Shown here piece by piece: positions 1 through 5,877 of a stretch of 10,147 nt of DNA. Each line of letters opens with the position of its first letter. Position 1 is the stretch's first letter. The translations under genes and the position numbers were made by a program. Source of the DNA: Pseudomonadota bacterium (lineage in GTDB: Bacteria; Myxococcota; Polyangia; Polyangiales; Polyangiaceae); assembly GCA_023419055.1 (NCBI GenBank), contig JAEZYO010000487.1, forward strand, positions 1 through 10,147, in the 5' to 3' direction. Below the pieces are notes generated by a model. The model was given only the letters and a program-made list of their open reading frames with translations, made no database searches and was not told where the DNA came from.

Positions 1-111
1 ACCCCGCCTGGCTGCGCTCGTTGTGATGGGAGCCATCGGTCCGCTCCGCACGCGCTGAAAACCGAAGAAGGCATGACTTTTCGAGTGCCGGTCACTCGCC
101 AGCTCACGTGA
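1..111 (+). CDS. Possible 3' end of a CDGSH-type iron-sulfur protein (partial)
   Basis: Frame 1 of the plus strand is open from the window edge for 36 codons and ends in a double stop, TGATAG (109-114). It contains the residues CDGSH at codons 8-12, followed by a short tail with TEEG-x-TFR. CDGSH is the core of the mitoNEET-type [2Fe-2S] motif, and short acidic tails after the motif are common in bacterial members. Against the call: the Pro that usually lies two residues before the motif Cys is Ala here, the upstream C-x-C ligands lie outside the window, and third-position GC (22 of 36) is modest for this genome. If real, the gene converges on the lipoprotein gene, with 25 bp between the two stops. 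Only a fragment is visible, so this is tentative. Confidence 0.42.
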   Translation, partial: TPPGCARCDGSHRSAPHALKTEEGMTFRVPVTRQLT

Positions 112-136
112 TAGCCTACGAGCTCCCTGCCGCTCT

Positions 137-919
137 CTACGGAACCGTGCAGGGCGCCCCGCCGAGCGCCGCGGCGCACTCATTGGCGGGAGCGTCGACG
201 GCGGCGCAGGCGTGAAAGATGCGGCACTGAAGGTGCGGGCCGGTCGAGTGAAGGCTCGCGCTGTAGGGGTCGTCGTCCTGAGGCACGTCCCTGCAGGCTT
301 GTTTGCACGCCCCCACGCTCGGGTAGTAGTGGAGCCCGCCCGTGCTCTGCGAGGAGCAGAAGGCCATCGTCAGCGTGCAGTAGGCGTCGCAGCTCCAGCC
401 GCATTCGCCCCCGCCGCTCGGGCCAGCCTGCGGGCAATAGTAGGACGCGGTGTCTTCGTCGGCCTTCTGGGCTTGCTGGAGGCGGCACCGAACCGTGTTC
501 GACGCGCTATCGTCCCAGCCCTCCGGTAGCGCCTCGCACACGGCCAGGCACGATTCGAGATCGGTGTATTGCGCGAAGGCACCGGTGCAGTTCAGGGTGA
601 CGGTGGCGCAGTACGTTTCGCAGAGGGACGGTGGTGGGTCACTGCCGTTCCCCGCCTCGCCGCCGTTCATGCCGCCGGAGCTGGAGTCGCCTCCGCTCGG
701 GGCGGCGCCTCCCTCGGACTGGTCGTTCGTACCGCCGCTCCCGGCAGCTTCGCCGCCGGCTCCGCTGTCCCTTCCGCCGCTGGCGTCACTGTCGTTCGAG
801 GGCGAGCCACCGGTGCTCGCGAGTCCGGGATCGAACTCGGCCTCGTTGATACCCAGAATGTTTCGGCAGCTCACGGCGAGCCCCAGGAGGCCGGCGCAAA
901 GGAGGGGCGAGCGGATCAT
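137..919 (-). CDS. Cys-rich double-domain lipoprotein (module copy 1)
   Basis: This is a secreted lipoprotein of 260 residues and unknown function. It has a short signal peptide with the lipobox Cys at residue 18 (AVSC), then the segment CRNILGINEAEFDPG. A Gly/Ser/Asp-rich spacer covers about residues 33-97. Two tandem cysteine domains follow, with Cys at 100, 104, 111, 124, 128, 145, 162, 173 and at 177, 181, 188, 205, 209, 232, 248, 257, plus an extra Cys238. The spacing is nearly the same in both halves, implying an internal duplication with probably four disulfides per domain. A paralogue with the same layout lies at 7741-8637. The ATG sits one base after the stop of the TPR/PEGA-like gene, with GGAGG 11 nt upstream inside that gene, so translation is probably coupled. 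Similar Cys-rich domains are, from memory, frequent in Polyangiaceae secreted proteins. The mature protein is presumably exposed at the cell envelope. Confidence 0.88.
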   Translation of the reverse strand: MIRSPLLCAGLLGLAVSCRNILGINEAEFDPGLASTGGSPSNDSDASGGRDSGAGGEAAGSGGTNDQSEGGAAPSGGDSSSGGMNGGEAGNGSDPPPSLCETYCATVTLNCTGAFAQYTDLESCLAVCEALPEGWDDSASNTVRCRLQQAQKADEDTASYYCPQAGPSGGGECGWSCDAYCTLTMAFCSSQSTGGLHYYPSVGACKQACRDVPQDDDPYSASLHSTGPHLQCRIFHACAAVDAPANECAAALGGAPCTVP

Positions 920-920
920 G

Positions 921-938
921 TCAGAACGTGCCTCCGAG
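921..938 (-). promoter_or_regulatory. Stop/Shine-Dalgarno junction shared by both modules (copy 1)
   Basis: These 18 bases encode the last residues LGGTF and the stop of the TPR/PEGA-like protein. They also contain GGAGG (931-935), 11 nt before the ATG of the lipoprotein gene. The identical 18 bases recur at 8640-8657 at the same junction in the second module, while the flanking DNA has diverged. The block probably serves both the protein end and initiation of the next gene. The GGAGG-to-ATG spacing is longer than the usual 5-9 nt, which fits re-initiation by a terminating ribosome. Confidence 0.55.
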
Positions 939-1943
939 CTCGAGGTGTCCGCCTTGGGGCGCGGGCGACGCGGAGAGCTCGAGGCGAGCGCTCTTGGCTT
1001 CTCCGCCCTGGCGTTTCCTGCTCTCCGGGGCGAGCACGATGAGCGCCACTCCGCCGAGTAAGAGCGCGCCGCCGACGCCGAAGCTCACGGTGGCTGCGTC
1101 CGCGGCGGTGAGCGACTCGTTGCGGAGGTCGTAGCCCTTCCGGCCGCACACGTCCTCGTCAGCGGCGCTGCAGGCTTCGAGCGAGTCCGACTTCAGCTGC
1201 AGGGCTCGATAGCTGAAGACGGCGCCCGTCGCGATGCCGAGCAGGCCGGCGCCCGCGCTCACGAAGCCGGCGGTCCGCAGCGAAAATTCGGGCTCGGCCC
1301 GGCGCGGAGGGGGCGCGATGACGACGGGCTTTTCACGAGCGACCGGCTGGGGCGGCGGTACACGCACGAGCTCCGGAATCTCGAAGCTCGTGTGTGCCGG
1401 ACCTTCCGGCACTTCGAGGGTACCGGTGAAGGGCTGACAGCCGTCTGCTCGGGCGACGATTTCGACCGCGCCAGGATCGAGCGGCAGCGAGAGCCCGAGG
1501 GTCGTGAGCGGAATGGAGCTGCCGTTGACCTCGATCATGAGTCCAGCAGGAGGAGCGGCCTCCGCGCTCGTGATCCACACGCGGGACAGGCGCTGCTCGA
1601 CGTCGCCCGCGCGCGCGCTGCTGACGGCTTCGCGCTCCAGGTCGCCTCGCTCGGCCGCGATCGTGGCGGCCTCACGGAACAGCGCCCAGGCGCTCGCGGT
1701 CTTGCCGACGCGGTCGAGGCAATCGGCGAGGCGCAACATGGTGCCGAGCCCGGGGTCGAGATCCTGACTCGCCGCGAAGTGCTCGCAAGCCTGCGCGAGA
1801 TCGCCCTGATCGAAGAGCTCTGCGCCTTGCTGGTAGAGCGCCTCGGCAGCCGCCTTGTTGGTCGCCGAAGGTTCTGCGGCGAGCGGTGACGCCGTGATGA
1901 GCCCGAGGCAGATCCCGAGACTCGTGATGCCCTTTCTAGCCAT
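921..1943 (-). CDS. TPR/PEGA-like membrane protein (module copy 1)
   Basis: This 340-residue envelope protein has an apparent signal peptide (residues 1-23, ending LAAEP). A TPR-like helical segment follows (about 28-122), including AEALYQQGAELFDQGDLAQA and LADCLDRVGKTASAWALFREA. Next come a PEGA-like beta region (about 134-190, with VNGSSIPL and LPLDPGAVEIVARADG), a Pro-rich linker (195-217) and two hydrophobic helices (about 224-246 and 284-305). The helices flank a loop with Cys258 and Cys266. The C-terminus is beta-like and ends LGGTF. The frame stays open upstream to 2306, but ATG 1943 is chosen because a perfect AGGAGG lies 5 nt before it and a signal peptide starts there. It lies 40 bp after the kinase stop and 1 bp before the lipoprotein start, so the three form a likely operon. 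This architecture is common in Myxococcota but its role is undefined. TPRs suggest protein binding, possibly linked to the kinase. Confidence 0.88.
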   Translation of the reverse strand: MARKGITSLGICLGLITASPLAAEPSATNKAAAEALYQQGAELFDQGDLAQACEHFAASQDLDPGLGTMLRLADCLDRVGKTASAWALFREAATIAAERGDLEREAVSSARAGDVEQRLSRVWITSAEAAPPAGLMIEVNGSSIPLTTLGLSLPLDPGAVEIVARADGCQPFTGTLEVPEGPAHTSFEIPELVRVPPPQPVAREKPVVIAPPPRRAEPEFSLRTAGFVSAGAGLLGIATGAVFSYRALQLKSDSLEACSAADEDVCGRKGYDLRNESLTAADAATVSFGVGGALLLGGVALIVLAPESRKRQGGEAKSARLELSASPAPQGGHLELGGTF

Positions 1944-1948
1944 GCGTT

Positions 1949-1954
1949 CCTCCT
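1949..1954 (-). promoter_or_regulatory. Consensus ribosome binding site fixing the TPR/PEGA-like start
   Basis: The minus strand reads AGGAGG, then five bases, then ATG at 1943. This full-consensus Shine-Dalgarno decides the start codon against the longer open frame reaching 2306, whose extra N-terminus is Arg/Ser/Pro-rich and overlaps the kinase 3' end. Confidence 0.8.
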
Positions 1955-1983
1955 CTGCTCTTCGAATCGCCTGGAGACGGAGC

Positions 1984-3390
1984 TCAGTGGCGACTGCCGA
2001 AGCTCTTGGGGTCCCACGGATCTTTGCTCGGCTTCCGCGGGCGCTGGGGCCCGCCGGTGCCGGCGTGAGCGCTCGATGAAGCGGCCGGCTTGCTGGAGAG
2101 GACCGGCGCGACGCAGTGGTCTCCCTCGACGACCGACGCCACGGGCTCGATGCTCGCGGCCGGAGGTCGAGTGGCGCCGAGCGCGGTGGGCGGCGCCCCG
2201 ACGCGCGGACTCGCCGTCGATGGCGCGACGGAGCTCGGCGCCTCGGCGGGCTTTCCGAGCGCGAGGTGCAGCCCGAGCCCGAGCACGGACAACGCCGCGG
2301 TCCCACTCGCCGCCGCGACGAGGAGGGTTTTCGAGCCGCTCTCGGCGGTGCGATCCACGGCGAGGGAGAGGGGCGGCGGTGTGCTCGATGGAGGTGGAGG
2401 CTTACTGCCGAGCATTTCCCGCGCGAGGCGCACGGCGTTGCGTCGCTCGCGCACGCTCTCGGCGAGGAGCTCGCTCAGGTACTGCTTGATGCTGCTTTCG
2501 GCGCTGCTCGCGAAGGCTCGAGGCAAAGCTTTCTCGAGCGCGAGGAGCAGGTCTCGGGCGCTCGCCCAACGCTGGTCGGCGTCGTGACTCAGCGCTTTCA
2601 GCACTACCGCCTCGAGCTTCGCGGGATAGTTCGAGACGAGCTCCGACGGCCGCGCGACGATTTCTCCGCTCGCGATGCGCCGCATCGTCTCGGCAGGATC
2701 CGCGCTCTTGAAGGGGTGCGTACCGGTGGTGAGCAAGAAGAGCAGGATGCCGAGCGCGAAGAGATCGCTCCTGCGATCGAGCCCTCCGCCGCACAGCTGC
2801 TCGGGCGACATGTACGAGACCTTGCCCTTGATCTCGCCCGCTTCGGTCAACATCGACGCCCGGCCCGTCGCTTTGGCGATCCCGAAGTCGACGATTTTTG
2901 TCACGCCCGTCGACGTCACGAGGATGTTCTGCGGTGAAATATCGCGGTGAACGAGCCCGAGCGGCATTCCGTCCTCGCCGCACAGCTCGTGCGCCGCGTG
3001 CAGCCCGTCGCAAGCTTGCCCCATGAGGTTGACTGCCACGCCGAGCGGGAGCCCGCCGCGCTCTCCTGCGCGCTTCATGACGTAGCGGAGCGACTCTCCC
3101 TCCACCCACTCCATGACGAGGTAGAGAGTCCCCTCGTGCTCCCCGAGCTCGAGGGTCTCGACGACGTTGGGGTGATGGATCAGCGCGGCGAGCGACGCCT
3201 CTTCCAGAAACATCTGCTCGAGGCGGGCATTATCCATCCCGCCGGGTAAGATCACCTTGACCGCCACGAGCTTGGAGAAGCCTCTGCTGCCCTGCAAACG
3301 GGCCGCCCAGACCTCTGCCATGCCGCCTCTCGCGATCGGCACCAAGAGCTCGTAGCGGCCGAGCTCCCTCCCGGATTCGATGTTGGTCAT
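1984..3390 (-). CDS. Membrane-anchored Ser/Thr protein kinase (Pkn type)
   Basis: This 468-residue bacterial Hanks-type kinase should phosphorylate Ser/Thr in cytoplasmic proteins. Visible motifs are the Gly-rich loop RGGMAEVW (21-28), the ATP-binding Lys45 in VAVKV, a helix-C Glu at 63/64, the catalytic loop HRDISPQN (148-155, Asp150, Asn155), the metal-binding DFG (168-170) and SPEQ in place of APE (195-198). The kinase domain ends near residue 290. A charged helical segment follows (about 297-328), then a Pro-rich juxtamembrane stretch (331-340), one transmembrane helix (about 355-378) and an Ala/Pro/Ser-rich, presumably periplasmic tail with a single Cys426, ending in an unlike piece, DPWDPKSFGSRH. 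All catalytic residues are present, so it is probably active. No PASTA or other known sensor domain is seen. ATG 3390 directly precedes the domain; AGAAGGA lies about 14 nt upstream, a weak site. It is first in a likely operon with the TPR/PEGA-like and Cys-rich genes, whose products are candidate partners. Confidence 0.95.
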   Translation of the reverse strand: MTNIESGRELGRYELLVPIARGGMAEVWAARLQGSRGFSKLVAVKVILPGGMDNARLEQMFLEEASLAALIHHPNVVETLELGEHEGTLYLVMEWVEGESLRYVMKRAGERGGLPLGVAVNLMGQACDGLHAAHELCGEDGMPLGLVHRDISPQNILVTSTGVTKIVDFGIAKATGRASMLTEAGEIKGKVSYMSPEQLCGGGLDRRSDLFALGILLFLLTTGTHPFKSADPAETMRRIASGEIVARPSELVSNYPAKLEAVVLKALSHDADQRWASARDLLLALEKALPRAFASSAESSIKQYLSELLAESVRERRNAVRLAREMLGSKPPPPSSTPPPLSLAVDRTAESGSKTLLVAAASGTAALSVLGLGLHLALGKPAEAPSSVAPSTASPRVGAPPTALGATRPPAASIEPVASVVEGDHCVAPVLSSKPAASSSAHAGTGGPQRPRKPSKDPWDPKSFGSRH

Positions 3391-3431
3391 GCAGTTCGTT
3401 GCGTTCCTTCTGCGACAGGCGACGCACGTCT

Positions 3432-3454
3432 AGGCGCTCTACCGCGAAGCGCCT
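3432..3454. other. Hairpin overlapping the stop of the decayed HNH gene
   Basis: AGGCGCT (3432-3438) and AGCGCCT (3448-3454) form a perfect 7-bp inverted repeat around a 9-nt loop. The hairpin spans the TAG of the HNH remnant and lies about 40-65 nt upstream of the kinase ATG. No T-run follows on the minus strand, so it is not a classical intrinsic terminator. It could attenuate read-through or affect the kinase 5' leader. Confidence 0.3.
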
Positions 3455-4435
3455 CCACCTCGAGATAAGCTAATGCGCCGATCGTCGAGCGCACGCCGGA
3501 ATCGTCGCGTACAAGCCCCCGTCGACGAACGCTCCTGCGCGGCTGTGTCGCAGTTCGTCGTCGTAACCCGCACTCGTTGAAGTGTTCTCGAACTCGCGAG
3601 AGCTATCTCTCCTACACGCGCGCACCCGAGCGGCAGCACGATCAGGTTGGATTCTTGGTGCGAGCCGCCCTCGGTTCGCAGCTCCAGATGATGCACATCG
3701 ACGAAGACGGCATGGCGGCAGCCGGGCACCGCACATCGCCCGTGATCGCGTCGCATCACTCGACGCCGCGTTGCCGGCGGCACGTCCTGGGACGCCCGAT
3801 CGGAACCGACGTGGGTCGGGAGGTGTTGTGCGTCGCAGGACGCCATTGTCACGATCTCGGGTTCGATGGGGATGAGCTCGCCGGCCGCCTGCTGGAAGGC
3901 CTGTTGGCACCGATCGCAGGTGGTGATGGCGACTTGATAGCTCGAGCGCCCGTCCTCATTCGGGCCACCCAAAATCTGACGAGACAGGAGGAGCAGCAAC
4001 GAGTCGTCGTCGAGCGCGGTATCACTCTGCCGGCGAAGGTGTGCGGCCGCGTCGCGAAAAAGAGCGAACGTTTCGGCGTGTACCTCGAAGCGCAGGACGT
4101 GAAGCTTCGCGTCGGCGCGTGCCGGATCGGTCGGTCTGTCTCCGGGCTTTCGTCCAGCGACCATGCGCTCGAGCTGTCGAGCGGTCTTGCTCCGAGCCGC
4201 ACTCAGCCACTCCTTTTCGGTGTCCGGCGTCGCGACCCGACTGAGCTCACGCGCGGAGGACCAATGGATTTCACCGGTGCGGAGGGCGCGCTCGACCTCC
4301 GGCAGCCCCTCGAGAGCCTGCGCTACCCGGAGTTTCTCCTCGGTCTGGCGCGGGCCGTAGCAGCCACGCGCCTTCGTCCGAGTCGAGCTCGGCCCCCTCC
4401 CTGGCAATGCGCGTCAGCGCTTCATGTGCCTTCAC
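3439..4435 (-). pseudogene. Decayed HNH endonuclease (DUF222-like) gene
   Basis: The open frame 3439-4407 (322 codons) matches the middle of the DUF222/HNH proteins abundant in Polyangiales: EKLRVAQALEGLPEVERAL, ELSRVATPDTEKEWL, HVLRFEVHAETFALFRDA and SSYQVAITTCDRC, then the nuclease start CAVPGC (225-230), FVDVHH (His239/240) and SNLIVL (Asn254). Both ends are damaged. The natural N-terminus (EALTRIAREGAELDSDEGAW) lies in another frame at about 4363-4435, possibly from GTG 4435. The join near 4355-4365 (GAW to YGPRQ) also lacks about 20 expected codons. After NLIVL the expected C-x2-H-H zinc/catalytic segment is missing and replaced by PLGCARV and a tail unlike the family. The third His of HNH and the second zinc-ligand pair are therefore absent, and nuclease activity is unlikely. 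Family expectations are from memory. A sequencing error is possible, but two separate lesions favour real decay. Confidence 0.75.
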
Positions 4436-4596
4436 CCAGTCACGCGCTTCGCCCTCCTTCGAGGATCGCGAGGCGGGTCGATCTCCCACGTGGGTGTGAT
4501 GGTGAGTCTGACATCCAAACCACTCGCGAAGGAGGTTGGCGTCGCCGTTTGTCCAAGCTCGAGATGGCCGCAACCTACCTTTCCCGTGGGTGCGCG

Positions 4597-5127
4597 CTAC
4601 TTGATCATCCGGAAATCTGGATGCTCGAGCCAGGCGCGAAGCAGGCTGGCGTCGCCGTAGTGCGTCGTGCCGAGGGGCCCAGTAACCGTTTCATAGGTCG
4701 TGGCGAACAGTACCCCATCGAGTCCCTTTGGGTTCGCGACGCGGATCGCGTCTGAGCGAGCGGACCTCCCGAGAACTGGCCCGAAAGGGAGGCTTCCCCC
4801 GAAATCGACGACCCCGCCGGTCTCCTCGCAAAGCGCGAGGCACAACCGTGCGAGTAGACGATGATCCTCGGCGCCGTTGCACAGCGCGGCGAACGTCACT
4901 GCTTGTTCAGGCATCCACTCGAGCAGTCGGGGTAGACCACTCTCCACGAGCTCAGGCAAGCGCTCGGGATACTCGGTCCCCATCGCCGAGAGGAACGGAC
5001 GACCTTCGAGCCAGAACTCTTCGTTGGTTCCAGCGTTGTCACCACACGCTGCCCTCGCTCGGTACACGAGCTCCTGCGCGTCGTTTTCGGTCCCCGCGAA
5101 CAGAACGGAAGCCGTCGGTCCAGCCAT
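4597..5127 (-). CDS. Small DUF6368-like protein, zeta-toxin gene partner
   Basis: This is a 176-residue soluble protein with no signal peptide or membrane helix. It begins MAGPTASVLFAG. The middle has LPRLLEWMPEQAVTFAALCN (65-84) followed by EDHRLLARL, then ETGGVVDFGGSLPFG (102-116), and it ends LLRAWLEHPDFRMIK. This combination (MAGPT start, CN-x3-DH, GGVVDFGG, WLxHPDFRMIK end) resembles what I recall of the DUF6368 family, which has no assigned function. The ATG lies 2 bp after the stop of the zeta-like kinase gene, with GGAG 5 nt upstream, so the two are almost certainly co-transcribed. The context suggests an immunity or antitoxin role, but this is inference. Downstream, 4436-4596 shows no gene. 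Confidence 0.72.
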   Translation of the reverse strand: MAGPTASVLFAGTENDAQELVYRARAACGDNAGTNEEFWLEGRPFLSAMGTEYPERLPELVESGLPRLLEWMPEQAVTFAALCNGAEDHRLLARLCLALCEETGGVVDFGGSLPFGPVLGRSARSDAIRVANPKGLDGVLFATTYETVTGPLGTTHYGDASLLRAWLEHPDFRMIK

Positions 5128-5129
5128 CC

Positions 5130-5774
5130 CTACTCCGCTCGAACCAACACGATCTCGCCGGCGACCACTTGCGCGATCGCCGTGTTCGTCACCTTCGCCG
5201 TCGCTTCGGCGCGCAAGCGAGCTCGCTGGAGCGCTGGGAGCGCGAGCTCCAAGTCCGGTGAGGCTCCCCCGGATCGCGCGAGCAGCTGCGGCGCCTCAGC
5301 CGAGTTGTCGTACAACCCCCAAACATCGACCAGCCTTTGGTAGAGCCGATCGAAATGCTGGCGGCCGGCAGCGAACCGGCGGAAAATCACCGTTTCGGGG
5401 ATCGAGTGTCCCCCTTGTAGCACTCGCTGGCCCACGCGAGCGACGGAGAGCTCGGGCAGAGGCAGGCTCAAGAAGATGAGCTCGACCTGATAGCCACTCT
5501 GCTGCCACGCTGGGATCCAGCGCGCGTAGCTCGGGCTCGCGAGGGTCGTCTCGAAGGCGAAGCTTCGTCCCTTCTTCGTGTGCTCTTGAATCAACTCGAG
5601 CATCAGCCGCCCGGCGCGCACCGCTGCCGACTCGGGGCGAAACGGCGAGAGGCCCGCTGCGATCAGATCGGCGTTGACGAAGTCCGGACACGCGGCGTCA
5701 ATCGGGAGAAATTCTCGCGCGAACGTCGTCTTCCCGGCGCCGTTGGGCCCGGCCAGAATCACGATCTTCTTCAA
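5130..5774 (-). CDS. Zeta-toxin-like P-loop kinase (COG4185 type)
   Basis: This 214-residue P-loop NTPase belongs to the zeta-toxin-like group. Characterised zeta/PezT relatives phosphorylate UDP-sugar peptidoglycan precursors; the substrate of this chromosomal branch is less certain. Visible features are Walker A GPNGAGKT (9-16, Lys15), FVNADLIAAGLSPFRPE (32-48, Asp36 as the likely catalytic base), the helix AAVRAGRLMLE, FAFETTL (72-78), VELIFLSLP (97-105), and the lid region RVGQRVLQGGHSIPE (113-127) followed by RRF (132-134) and the family's LYDNS (154-158). Length is normal and no core motif is missing. The start must be TTG 5774: it gives the family-typical MKKIVILAG, and an in-frame stop lies 10-12 nt upstream. 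No Shine-Dalgarno is evident, suggesting low translation. No usual small antitoxin gene lies upstream. The next gene downstream (2 bp) is the DUF6368-like protein. Confidence 0.88.
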   Translation of the reverse strand: MKKIVILAGPNGAGKTTFAREFLPIDAACPDFVNADLIAAGLSPFRPESAAVRAGRLMLELIQEHTKKGRSFAFETTLASPSYARWIPAWQQSGYQVELIFLSLPLPELSVARVGQRVLQGGHSIPETVIFRRFAAGRQHFDRLYQRLVDVWGLYDNSAEAPQLLARSGGASPDLELALPALQRARLRAEATAKVTNTAIAQVVAGEIVLVRAE

Positions 5775-5827
5775 GCGCCGGCATCATGTCAGAGGACGTC
5801 GACAAAGAGCATGCGGAAATAGCCGGA

Positions 5828-5863
5828 CGGCGGGGCCGCCTCTCCGTAGGCGCGACCCCGCCG
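5828..5863. other. Strong GC hairpin in the gap upstream of the zeta-like gene
   Basis: CGGCGGGG (5828-5835) pairs perfectly with CCCCGCCG (5856-5863). Inside the loop a second stem, CGCC (5837-5840) with GGCG (5849-5852), closes an 8-nt loop. The structure fills most of the 103-bp gap after the haem lipoprotein stop (5878-5880). It may end transcription of that gene, but the minus strand after it reads TCCGGCTATTTCC, with no real T-tract. It may also lie in the leader of the zeta-like gene. Confidence 0.4.
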
Positions 5864-5877
5864 CAAATAGCCCAAAC

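Noticed and set aside
82..98. Inverted repeat CGAGTG-CCGGT-CACTCG as a terminator after the left lipoprotein gene
   Set aside because: The stem is only 6 bp and is followed by A residues, not T, on the minus strand. Most of it also lies inside the possible plus-strand coding end.
1944..2306. N-terminal extension of the TPR/PEGA-like protein (start near 2306)
   Set aside because: The extra 121 residues are low-complexity Arg/Ser/Pro and overlap the kinase 3' coding end. ATG 1943 has a perfect AGGAGG and starts a signal peptide.
3577..4755. A 392-codon plus-strand open frame over the HNH remnant
   Set aside because: It mirrors the minus-strand frame with recognisable HNH-family motifs, has no recognisable domain itself, and runs across two minus-strand genes.
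5789..5875. Small open frame just upstream of the zeta-like gene as an antitoxin
   Set aside because: Its only ATG would give seven codons. The longer reading needs TTG without a Shine-Dalgarno and runs through the hairpin stem; no antitoxin-like motif is present.
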